A stretch of DNA of 64,000 bases from positions 33,140,353-33,204,352 of the forward strand of contig NC_092639.1 in assembly GCF_039555335.1 (NCBI RefSeq). Direction: 5' to 3'. The stretch's first letter is position 1; every line of letters starts with the position of its first letter. Both the position numbers and the translations under genes were made by a program. Positions 34,441 to 45,107 of the stretch are shown here, piece by piece. Below the pieces are notes generated by a model. The model made no database searches. It worked only from the letters and a program-made list of their open reading frames with translations, and had not been told where the DNA came from. Source of the DNA: Amphiura filiformis. Taxonomy: Eukaryota > Echinodermata > Ophiuroidea > Amphilepidida > Amphiuridae.

Positions 34441-35230
34441 TGAGTAAAGGGCCGGTCTTAATAAGTTTGCCACGGCCGCCTAAAACCACCAGTCCGCCCC
34501 TGGGTACATTTCGTATTGTTCCTGAAAGTGGTATCCCTTTGGCAGAAGATGGTGAGGTTGATCTGTCAGTTTCATTCGTTTAGTAGGATCGATCACGCCT
34601 CTGTTTATCATCCGCTTCCAGGAATCAAAGACTTTGTACGGATGACGGATTAAGAATGTATGCTGGAATCCTTTTGGGAGTAAGCCGTAGTCTTGACCAG
34701 TGAAGCCGAACCCGGCAAGATCTTTGACGAAGATGAGGTCTACATTGGATGGGGTTGACTCCATCTGCTCTTTAATCCAGTGGTAGGAGTGGCTGCTAGC
34801 CAGATAGCCGCCTGTAATGGTTGAGTGATACAAGATTGGAAAAGAGTGTAAGTTATTTAATTTCATACAGAAATATAGGTTGCTTTTGTTTATCGAGTTT
34901 GCAAAGTACGTATCACTTCCAATGCCACGAACGAACTTGACCTGCGGCATGCGGCATCGGGATGAGTTCCCGAGGATGAGTTGTATTAGAGGCACCGAGG
35001 AAGGAGCAGAATCTCACATCATAGTCGTACAGAGAGAGTGACAGGGGTACACATCTGGTATCCCCACCCCACCTCCTTCAAAACAATTTAGGTGTTGTTG
35101 TCCCTCTACCGTTTTTTAGTCAGAACAGACAAATCACTGAAATTCGCACAATTTTGGACAAAAATTGCCACATTTCAGGCACAGTTTCATAGCCACCGCC
35201 CCCGAAAAATTCATAGTACCACCACTAATT

Positions 35231-35515
35231 AACCCTAACTCTATAAAATCTTACAAAATGTTACAAAGAAACCCACTGCGCATGCATGCATTCTACGCGA
35301 TGCGATGACGCAATCGCCCTAAGCCATAAGTCATAAAATGCTCACCGAATCGCTGGCCGGGCCAGCGGAAGCCCTGTGCCATGAGGTCTGATCGTGTGCG
35401 TGGCACACGAGGGGTCCCAGGGTCAATTCCTGGGGATACCAAATAAAATATTTGTTCATCACTTCTCCTTTTTCGTTCCTTCTCGTTCCAAAATAACCTG
35501 GTCCGTGATATAAAT
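35231..35515 (+). mobile_element. tRNA-like SINE-bearing element, second copy
   Basis: Begins TTAACCCTAACTCTATAAAA and shares with 6502-6781 the order of phrases: CGCTGGCCxGGCCAGCGGAAG, a tRNA-like segment with B-box-like GGTCAATTCCTGG, and a pyrimidine-rich tail ('ttctcctttttcgttccttc'). The mirrored right end seen in the first copy is not present. It lies in the intron of copy 3. Confidence 0.5.
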
Positions 35516-36516
35516 ATACATCGAGTTATATTGAGCACTTATGATAATACTATGTGTAGAAAGAAGGAAATGTTATTTTCCCTTTATATATTACTGGTAC
35601 TTTTATTTCACACACAAAAATTTCAATCATTGCACAACAAGAGTTTGATATATCTTACCTGATACAGCTTCAATATCCTTCTCATCCACGCCCCACGATT
35701 CTTTAAACCATTGCTTGAAATCTGTGAGGTGTGCGTCTGGTGCGAAGTAGTTACTCCATACGTAAGGTTCACACCATATTTGTGAATTGGGCACCTTGGT
35801 AAGACATTTTAGTACAGCCATAGATGTGGTGCGTGGTACAGTCCACATAAATACACGGTTGATGACACTGGATTCCATTTTATACTCGAGATTCATTTGA
35901 TATTCGGTTTTGTGCAGCAAAGCCTTAGAAGGAACTGACTGAGTCTAACTGGCTGGTTGTGAGAAATAAGACGCCTGAACCCTATACAACTATGACTGAG
36001 CCATTTCCAACAACATATTTCAGGAACACCCATTTAACAATCAATGCTCAAGACTTGACCTCAAGTTATGGAGTATGAGTTTGTGTACCCAATACGTCCA
36101 AAGGTCATTATATGAACGAACAAGTACATCGGGTTACAGAACTGCGTCCTGACGAAGAGCATAATGAGCATGTTTATGATCCTGGCGCATATACTGGAAT
36201 TGTTTATTTTGAGGGGTCGTGTGACTTTGACCGGGAACTGACTTTAACCTAGTTTTTCATCGCGTACATTTTAAGAAAAAAAAAAAAGGTTTGATTGCCC
36301 TTTCCCGAACGACCCAAAAAATATTTTAAAAAACACATACGCTTTTTGTCCGAGTGGAAATGTAGCTTTTCTTAATATTTTGACGGAGTTCTCAGCACTA
36401 GGTGTAAACATGGTAAACCCAATATATTCACCGGGATATTCACCTATATATTTCTTGAACTGCATGAACTTTTTAATCATACAGTTAATGCACATTCTGT
36501 TATTGCCTCGGTGTTA

Positions 36517-36964
36517 GGGTTGGTGCAATAATAAGTGTACCCCGGGGTGGTGAATTATAGAGAGGGCAAAGATTTTTTGGCAGGCCAAAAGGGGGCAAGG
36601 ATTTTTTGGCAGGTCGAAAGGGGGGTCAAGCAATTTTTAACAGGTCGAAGGGGGTGGCAAGCGATGTTTGGAACAGATATTTTGGGCACCGTTTCTATAT
36701 TACGCCCTAAAAAGGTGTAGGAAAACGTTAGAAACACGATCAAATACGCAAAATTTCCTCCTCGCTGCGCTCGCATTATATAGTAAGACAATTTAAGGTT
36801 TTAAATTTAGGTTCTCCAAAATCTTGCACGTGTAGGGGGGGGGGGGGCAAAGATTTTTGGCACATCAAAAGGGGGGCAAAGGGGATAAGCGATTTTGGCA
36901 GACCACTTTGAGAATTCACCACCCCGGAACCCCCCGCGGGGGTACACATAATCATTGCACCACC
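36517..36964. mobile_element. G-rich MITE, copy 3
   Basis: Left GGGTTGGTGCAATAATAAGT, right TACACATAATCATTGCACCACC. Internal units such as GGGGGCAAGGATTTTTTGGC and a run of G around 36835-36847. The phrase TTCTATATTACGCCCTAAAA is identical to copy 1. It lies about 640 bases upstream of copy 3. Confidence 0.8.
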
Positions 36965-38129
36965 GTTTACTACTGACCAAGGCCAAGAACTGTTCACTGA
37001 AAGTCTTGCACAACAACAGCCTACGCCTGCAAACAAGTAGACTTCTCCGTAGTCCACTTGCCCATTTTGCATACTCTGGCTATTATTTAAGCATTCTGAT
37101 TTATATTGATTTGTGTGCAACTGATAGATGTTCACATCTGTATCTGATCTTTTCAGTCACCGCACTCCCTCTGTTTGTTAGCTTCCCAAGTGGACTACTG
37201 ACTTTGCCTTGCGGTTAAGATTTTTAACACGGGACTCTATGGAGAGTTAGGCCAATTTCTGGCCTAACTAAAATTGGCCATGATGTAATGCATCTTTAAA
37301 TGGATCTGCCTTGTGATTGGTCGCCCATATCTCGCTATGGTTTAAATCTTCCGGGCCCGCGTCATTACAATTAACTACACCGTACACAACTATCTGTGGT
37401 ATTTGCGGCGCTTTTGTGTTGACGCGAAAGTTAATCTCTCATCAAACATCTAGCGCGTCTTGTACTATACCATGCTTAGTACTTGTGGTTAATGGACTGA
37501 TAAACAAGTATGCTTGACAGTGTGTTTTTAGAGAGCAAAGTCCCGGGGTAAAGTTCTGCTTAAAATTCAAAGTCCATAGTCGGATTTTCGGGGTTCACTA
37601 TCAATAAACTGGTAGATTCCAAAATCAGAATTGTTCAGTATTAAAGTGAGCCATTATAATTATGCAAGATAATGTTGAATTCAATTACTTTTATTGTCAC
37701 TAATCATCTGATATTTTTAACTCTTTATGACCATTTTACTATTGAATACTTTAATTTTAATAAACATCAGTATAATTTTGAGTTCAACGAAATGGGTTCA
37801 TCATGACTAATAATAACATATTTTAATGAAATTCGACTATGGCATAGTCTAGCAAACAAGCTGTTTACGTGTTTGTCATTGACCAAAATGGTAAATGGCA
37901 AGCTTTGGGATCTTTAAAATAAAACAACTTGAATAAAAATAGATCCACCTACCGACTCAAATAATTTTTTATCTGAAAGGGCAAACAGACCTTTTTTGGC
38001 CTAATCTGCTTCGGGATCTACTTGCATCTTACTATAATTCACCGGATCTCTGTCTGTCTGTGTTTGTCCGCAGCTTTTCTCGGAGACTAGGGGTCGCACA
38101 TTCCTTAAACTTGTTGGGTGGGTGCAGTT

Positions 38130-39370
38130 TGATATGAGAAAGAACCAGTTTATATTTTTTAAGGTCAAAGGTCAACGACCGGGTCAAGTCCAATTGAATT
38201 CTAATTTCAAGTTGCTGCTATGGAGCTCAAACTTGGTGGGTGTGTTGACCTTGGACTAATAAATAAAAGTTTCCACGGTGACCTTTTCGCCAGACCTACG
38301 GTTTTGATATGAGAAAGAACCAGTTTATATTTTTTAAGGTCAAAGGTCAACGACCGGGTCAAGTCCAATTGAATTATAATTTCAAGTTGTTGCTATGGAG
38401 CTCAAACTTGGTGGGTGTGTTGACCTTGGACTAATAAATAAAAGTTTCCACGGTGACCTTTTCGTCAGACCTACGGTTAAGAGGTCATAGGTCAAAAAAG
38501 GAAGAAATTTCAAATTGCCTCTATGAAGCTCAAACGTGGTGGGTGGGTGGATCTTGGACTAACAAACAAAAGTTTCCACGGTGACCTTTTTGTCAGACCT
38601 ACGGTTAAGAGGTCATAGGTCAAAAAAGTAGACATTTCAAATTGCCACTATGGAGCTCAAACTTGGTGGCAGGGCTTGGTGGGTGAGTGGACCTTGGACT
38701 AACAAACAAAAGTTTCCACGGTGACCTTTTTGTCAGACCTACGGTTAAGAGGTCATAGGTCAAAAAAAGTAGAAATTTCAAATTGCCTCTATGGAGCTCA
38801 AACTTGGTGGGTGGGTGGATCTTGGACTAACAAACAAAGGTTTCCACGGTGACCTTTTTGTCAGACCTACGGTTAGGAGGTCATAGGTCAAAAAAGGTAG
38901 AAATTTCAAATTGCCTCTATGAAGCTCAAACGTGGTGGGTGGGTGGATCTTGGACTAACAAACAAAAGTTTCCACGGTGACCTTTTTGTCAGACCTACGG
39001 TTAAGAGGTCATAGGTCAAAAAGGTAGACATTTCAAATTGCCACTATGGAGCTCAAACTTGGTGGGTTAGTGGACCTTGGACTAACAAACAAAAGTTTCC
39101 ACGGTGACCTCTTTGTCAGACCAACGGTTAAGAGGTCATAGGTCAGAAAAGGTAGAAATTTCAAATTGCCTCTATGGAGCTCAAACTTGGTGGGTGGGTG
39201 GATCTTGGACTAACAAACAAAAGTTTCCACGGTGACCTTTTTGTCAGACTTACGGTAAGAAGGTCATAGGTCAAAAAAGGTAGACATTTCAAATTGCCTC
39301 TATGGAGCTTTGGCCAAGGAAGCTCAGGTTTGCATTTGTTAGGTCATCCGTGGTCAAAGGTCAGGTCAAA
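38130..39370 (+). repeat. Tandem satellite, 125-178 bp unit, with DR1 half-site pairs
   Basis: Eight copies of TTTCCACGGTGACCTTTT-type phrases recur near 38271, 38447, 38574, 38714, 38841, 38971, 39099 and 39224. Most spacings are 125-140 bp; the first is about 176 because that unit carries an extra segment. Each unit reads: ATGGAGCTCAAACxTGGTGG, GGACTAAxAAAxAAAAGTTT, CACGGTGACCTTTTxGTCAG, ACCTACGGTTAAGAGGTCAT, AGGTCAAAAAA. No frame is conserved, so it is non-coding. Confidence 0.93.
38162..39273 (+). promoter_or_regulatory. Nine perfect AGGTCA-N-AGGTCA (DR1) motifs
   Basis: Perfect 13-mers lie at 38162-38174, 38337-38349, 38482-38494, 38610-38622, 38750-38762, 38878-38890, 39006-39018, 39133-39145 and 39261-39273; spacer A in the first two, T in the rest. 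A tenth with one mismatch is at 39351-39363. Most units also carry a TGACCT half-site in the opposite sense. DR1 is the established binding form for RXR, HNF4, PPAR-RXR and COUP-TF type receptors. Sequence content is certain; regulatory function is inference, because satellites can carry motifs by descent alone. Confidence 0.5.
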
Positions 39371-40167
39371 TTTCAAATTGAGGGCAAAAGTCAGGTCAAA
39401 TTGCAAAATCTGCAATTGTGCTCAGCTGTGAGGAAAGTGATCCCATACAAAGGACACACCCTGATTTTGAGATCTGCAAAAGCCAATAACCATGATAGCC
39501 AAAAACCGCGAAATACGGGTAACCGCCTAGTATTAATAATTTCATTGGTTCGCCTCAAGTTCAGTAGTGCGTGTAGCAGTTCGCCGTTCGTAAATTATAT
39601 TTGTCGTGAACATCGGCGTAGGTGTACACAGCTAGTACGAACAAACAAGGCGTAAGACGTATAGCGATATGCACACAGATTATACGTCAAGGCGGACGGC
39701 GTCTATAATGCGTGTATAATCTCGCCGATCGTACTATTATCATGATTATTGGCGGAGCTACACACAGCTGATGAGATGTACAAACAAGACGTTAGACAAA
39801 TAGCGATATGAATTACACGGTACGTCACTGATACAATGATTCAATGATACACACCGTAACACGTACGCGATGTGTTGATCCAGCACTCGATTAGTGAGCT
39901 CAGAATAAAACCGAAGATACCCGGTTTTATTATTAAATGGTTAAGTTTTACTGTAATTAAAGCACTTAGTCTTTCACATGGCATTTATGTACACCAATAG
40001 CCATTACAATGGTGCTTAAAGTAGAAATTCGAAAATAAGAAGGCATTGCTGTGGAGCAAATCACATATTATGGCTTTAACAGAAAACAGATCATGAAAAA
40101 TCGGACCATACCTCAAGTCGGAGAAACAACATTTTTAATCTGTCCCATCCGAAGCTAAATTGAGAGA

Positions 40168-40263
40168 GAATTGGGCACCTTGGTAAGCCATTTTTAATAC
40201 AGCCATAGATGTGGTTCGTGGTACCCACCACATAAATACACGGTTGATGACACTAGATTCCAT
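40168..40263 (-). pseudogene. Sulfotransferase-like array copy 4, exon 1 fragment
   Basis: From ATG at 40263 it reads MESSVINRVFMWWVPRTTSM then AVLK, after which one extra base shifts the frame (AAAAATGG in place of the AAAATG of copy 3), and homology stops at 40168 within the codons for PNS. Like copy 3 it has PRTTSMA, so the two are sisters. The 5' flank also resembles that of copy 3 (ATTCATTxGATAT). No second exon follows. Confidence 0.85.
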
Positions 40264-40461
40264 TTTATTCCGGTATTCATTCGATATGTGCGATATACTT
40301 TTGATAAAATTAAAGTTAAAATAAACAAGAATTTATCGTATATAATATATTTAAAAATGGAGAAAGCAATTAAAGCATTATTGAGTTGTTATATTATAAT
40401 TATAAAAATGTCACGGTATATTGTTCAAGGGAATTTAGAATAATCTTGGTTACCTAATTAA

Positions 40462-41034
40462 AGCCATAATGTAGTGAAATTTTTTTAGTGAATTTGGTTA
40501 TTATTTATTTCAAGCCTAATCTTTTGGCATATTAATGTTTACACATGTCCAAGGTTACACCTAATCGGACTCAGCCGAATTAATTGTTTTTGTATGAAAA
40601 CTAACGGGACAATTTTGAATTAATTCAGTTATCCCAGCGAAAGTGCAGAAAAGCTGTATATAAATTGCTTAAAGTGAAGGATATAAAGTCAATCAAATTG
40701 TCATTAGACATTTTTGAAGCAAAAATGTTGGTAAAAAACAAGGACATTGACATAGTGGATGCCCGATTGAAATGTAAGTATCTAATTTCTCTATGAAATA
40801 ACAGATTCAGCTGAATTGGATGATGAGCAAATCACTGAATAGGGCGTTAATAAAGATATTAAATACCCCAATAGGGTTCAACTGTTCAACGGCCAAGATA
40901 GTTCGTGGGATTTCTTTCATGTTAAAATATTATTTCGGTTTAAAATGACCAGAAAATCGTATGACAGTTGTTAATTAATATTCCATAATATTTAGTAACA
41001 AATGAAAATTTGACCGAAATCGTACATTATGGCT
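40462..41034. mobile_element. TTAA-flanked MITE, AGCCATAATGTA family
   Basis: TTAA at 40458-40461 and 41035-41038. Termini AGCCATAATGTA and TACATTATGGCT. The interior is AT-rich with no coding potential. A related terminus (ATTATGGCTTTAAC) occurs near 40065-40080. Confidence 0.75.
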
Positions 41035-41119
41035 TTAACTATGTCTTGTAATGTTTATTTATACTGAAGCTACAATTTTGAAATTTATTTTTTAACATGG
41101 TTAATAAGAGGCCCGTAGC

Positions 41120-41652
41120 CATCATTTATTGGGGTCATGCGTGGGGCTAAAAAGTGGACCTTTTGGGCATGATTTCCATCAGAAGAAGTGACCCCCTTTG
41201 GTCGAATCACAGGGCACTGGTCTCTTCTTCCAGCGTATGGTGCCCATTTGGAACCAGCTCCCTAGTATTATCAGATCTACAAATTCTGTTGCTTCATTTA
41301 AGCAACAAGTTTTGGAGTTTTACCAGTCCAAATTTGCTCGCACCTTTGATGCAACTTCTGTTTGCACTTGGACCTCCTTTTGTAATTGTCCAAATTGCAG
41401 GCAAATGTAACTTATCCTGCATTTCACCCCTCTAATTTATATCCCTTCCCTTCTTTTTGGACTTGGTGGGGCGGTCTTAGAGGTGCCTGGCACCTGTTCG
41501 CTCCAGCCATTCACTGGACTTTTTAAAACAAATATTGTTCGTTTCATAATATTGTGTAATTTTTAATGTAACTTATGTGCAATATTATATATTTATTTTG
41601 TAATTCTGTGCCAGTGATAAAGTGTAATAAATAAAATAAATAAAATAAATGA
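41120..41652 (+). mobile_element. LINE 3' end
   Basis: The frame 41198-41410 ends with FFQRMVPIWNQLPSIIRSTN followed by SVASFKQQVLEFY, the conserved C-terminal phrase of Jockey/CR1/L2-like LINEs. It is followed by a 3' UTR and a short AAATA tail repeat at 41625-41652. The phrase GGTCGAATCACAGGGCAxTG recurs at about 41713. Confidence 0.75.
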
Positions 41653-41946
41653 AGACCGTACACAGCATCTTCATCAGGAGAAGTGACCCACCCCCTGGAA
41701 CCCACCTTTGGTCGAATCACAGGGCATTGGTCTCTTCTTCTGATGAAGACGTTACACAGCATCTTCATCAGGAGAGGTGACTAGACCTTTGGTCTTATCA
41801 AGGCAATTGATGACCTTACATTCGACAATTAAAATGATTATTTGATAAACCAATAATTGTAACAGCGCTAATTCCCTCTAATAATTATCACCTTTTGAAC
41901 TGAATTTTTGTACACCTATCTTGCTCATCTAGGAAATACATTGACG

Positions 41947-44900
41947 TCAATTTGTTGATTGAACTCTCAGTTTGTTTTCATACATCTCATTATAATATGG
42001 TAAAACAGAATCAGAACAATGCAAGACATCTTCATCAAGATCCAATCTATCAGGACATTGTTTTGGTTTATTAAAACATGTACTCCCAAATGTCTCCCGA
42101 TTATGTCCACCGTGTTGGTCTGCCAGAATTTCCTCTTTCGATACCATCCATTTGTTATCCATATCCTCGCGTCCTGCTTCCCAATGCAGTAGTTCTTCAC
42201 TGTACGGGATATTCACGGCTTCGCAATAAGCCTTCAGATACGTGGCAGGATCATTCAAGAGATCATCAACATCTAACACCACAGGCTTGGGATCAATGCG
42301 TTGTTTCACATGTCGGTATATCCTGTATTGTTCTTGAAAATGGTAACCTTTTGGAAGGAGATAAACTGGTTGATCGGTGAGCTTCATTTGTTTGCTAGTA
42401 TCAACCACGCCCCTGTTAATCATTCGTTTCCAAGAGGCGAACACTTTGTACGGATGCCTGATTAAGAATGTATGACGAAAACCTTTAGGTATCTTAGAAA
42501 ATAGATCGTGGCCATCGAAACCAAATGCTAATTCTTTGACAAATATAAGCTTGACGTTTGGTGGTCTGGATTCCATCTGTTCTGCGAGCCATTTGTAAGA
42601 GCTGGTGCGGCCCAGATAACCTCCTGTATAGTCAGAGACGGACAGGAAAACATGTTAGCTTTTTCGGTAGCACAATTTGGTAGCACAAAGGTTTTGGTAG
42701 CACAATTTTTGTGATACAACTGTTCAAATTTACAATGTCACACATATTTGCGTTCGGTGAAAGTGAAGCCAGAGAAATATCTTATGGCGTTTGAACCAAC
42801 AATTTCCTTGTTGTTAGTTATGTTTCAATAAGTACACATTCGGTAAACACCTTAATGGGTATAAAGTAGTGTAAAATTGCAAATGTTGGCACTCTTTGCG
42901 CGAAATGAACTCAATGTGTATCAACTTTGACTTCAAACTGAAAATGTATTTCTAAATTCCTAGCGGAGTTATTATTGGGTTACGCAAAGTCTTTTTTTTA
43001 TCAAGTTTCATGATGGCCTACTACATAATTGTGAAGAGTAACTTAGGGGACCTCTCACACACATGGGATCTGTCTCAGACCATAGACTATAGAAAGTCGG
43101 CCTAGAATCCCTCCCCCTAAACTCTATCAATGCTGGCTGTCTTGTCATGCTTGTAAAGATTCAACAACTATCCTATTCAAATGCGATATTTTCCATGCTG
43201 CCAATTTGAGCATCAACATTGTTAAACCCGCATTTATTTTAATACTATAAACAATGAAGTATGCCAAAGGTGAAAAATATAATTTTAAATTAAAACCCAA
43301 AAATTACGGGTCGTTTTAGCAACCAAATGTTGTAAAAATGCATAAAAATATATTAGTTTTTTAATACTAACTTAAAAGAGTGTTCCAACCATCGCACCAT
43401 CAGCTTGATATGTCATGCAAGTAAGGTTCTGCTAAAGATCATCATCAGAAGGCTGAAGCTAAAACTAGGCCAGGAGATTTCTGAGGAGTAGGCTGGCTTT
43501 CGAGAAGGAAGAGGGACTAGAGACCAGATCGTAAACATCAGGAATATAATTGAGAAGTGTAAAGATCACAGACTACCACTTTATATACATGTGCTTCATT
43601 GACTACAGTAAGGCCTTTGACTGTGTCAGCCATCCCCAATTGTGGAAAACAATGAGAAGGATGGGATTCCCTGGTCACATTATTGATCTTATTAGTCAAC
43701 TATATGAGGACCAGGAATCTGCAGTCAGGACAAGTAATGGAGATACTGAATGGTTCAAGATTGTAAGAGGGCTAAGACAGGGCTGCATATTGTCACCAAC
43801 CCTGTTTAACATTTATTCAGAGGACATCATGAGAGAAGCTTTGGACGGGTTTACTGGTGGAGTCAAATTTGGCGGTAGCAGTATCACAAATCTACGCTAT
43901 GCTGATGATACCACCCTAATATGCAGCAGTAGAGAGGAACTGCTGGCCCTTTTGAAATGCATCAAGGAAGCCAGTGAGGAGAAAGGCCTTCTGCTAAATG
44001 CCAAGAAGACTAAAGTAATGGTTATTGATAGAAATGGAACTGGAGAGGACTTTGTGATAGATGGTCAAAAGATCGAGGAGGTTAAACAATTTGAATACCT
44101 GGGTTCAATGATAGACAACAAAGGTGATAGCACATCTGAGATCAAAAGAAGATTAGCTATGGCAAGGACAACAACTCAGAGTATATCAAAGATCTGGAAG
44201 AGTCGTGGTTTATCAATCAACCTCAAGGTACGGTTACTCCGTGCAACAGTCTTCTCAATTGCTACATACGGGTGCGAATCCTGGGCAATGACAGGAAGAA
44301 GATAGATGCATTTGAGATGTGGTGCTATAGGAGGCTGTTGGGAGTATCTTGGAAAGACAAGAAGACAAATATCTGGGTCCTGAATAAGATTGGCACAGAC
44401 TTAAACATCAGAAAGTCCATCATTGAGAGGAAATTGCGCTACTTTGGCCACATTGTAAGAAAGGATGGATGGTGGAGTTGAGAAGCAGATTCTTCAGGGA
44501 GCTGTGGAAGGCCATCGTGGAAAGGGACGTCCATCAACATCTTGGACAAATGATGTGAAGAACGTTTCATCACACGGAATGTATGGTGCAACACGTTTGG
44601 CTTTTGATAGAAGTAGATGGCGTACTCTTGTGAAGACCACAGCAGCGCAATCCTGCGCCATCTGACTTAGCTTTGCTCCAAAGCCAACCTATTTTCCATC
44701 CAATTGAAAGAAAAAATGAAAAAACCATGCCATATGCCCTCTGACACTATAGTAAAGACCGGCGCGTCGGTCAGTGGACTTTCGCGGTTGGTGTGTGGGG
44801 TAGACCAATATCTCAGGTAGACAGTGATCTTTACTGCATAGTGGTCCTACTTTACTTGTTGGTGACTTGCCTATAGTGAAGCTTGCCTTCGGCAAGCTCT

Positions 44901-45076
44901 GTACAAATACATGTACTGCTGGGTGATGCATGGGAGTGGTATTAATTTTTTACGGAATGGATTGGCCTATATACATTTTCTTTACTAATACTAACAAGTC
45001 ACTCGCTTGGGTTTATTTTACTTGGGGATCTCTGGATCTTCTAAGGTACTGCGAGGGCTCTGATCAAGAGCTACAT

Positions 45077-45107
<31 letters not shown>

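Larger units (their letters stand above)
32791..34502. mobile_element. Non-autonomous hAT transposon inserted in a coding exon
   Basis: Terminal inverted repeats CAGGGGCGGACTGG and CCAGTCCGCCCCTG. A perfect 8-bp target duplication GGTACATT lies at 32783-32790 and 34503-34510. No hAT transposase was found. Contents: a purine-rich AAAG/GGAG tract (32872-32990), a fragment of the GTATTGTTGGTCGAAGC MITE (about 33895-34000) and a block of GC-rich stem-loops (34316-34440). Confidence 0.95.
32424..35878 (-). pseudogene. Sulfotransferase-like array copy 3, exon 2 interrupted by a hAT element
   Basis: Exon 1 is 35659-35878 (220 bp, donor GTAAGA). Exon 2 runs 34811 to 32424 but is split by a 1712-bp hAT element at 32791-34502, after codons for QYEMY. 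The coding pieces on each side, sharing the 8-bp duplication, stay in the same frame, and without the insert exon 2 would give a 295-aa protein like copy 1 (294). No other disabling change is visible. The P-loop is PRTTSMA (Met for the Thr of copies 1 and 2), and RGGHKTRE has one extra residue. The first in-frame Met is at 35920, but the MESS start at 35878 matches the paralogues. The allele here should make only a truncated product unless the insert is spliced out. Confidence 0.85.
35879..41946. other. Intergenic, between array copies 3 and 5
   Basis: Contains a G-rich MITE (36517-36964), the DR1-bearing satellite (38130-39370), a partly duplicated stretch (39520-39840, phrase ACAAACAAG(G/A)CGT repeated), the exon 1 fragment (40168-40263), a TTAA element (40462-41034) and a LINE 3' end (41120-41652). 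37120-38040 shows nothing recognised. Confidence 0.6.

Noticed and set aside
38130-39370. CRISPR array or coding tandem repeat
   Set aside because: Units are 125-178 bp without short repeat-spacer structure, the context is eukaryotic, and no frame is conserved.
39302-39655. 117-aa open frame after the satellite
   Set aside because: It starts inside the satellite unit, has no recognisable domain and shows no splice or codon evidence.
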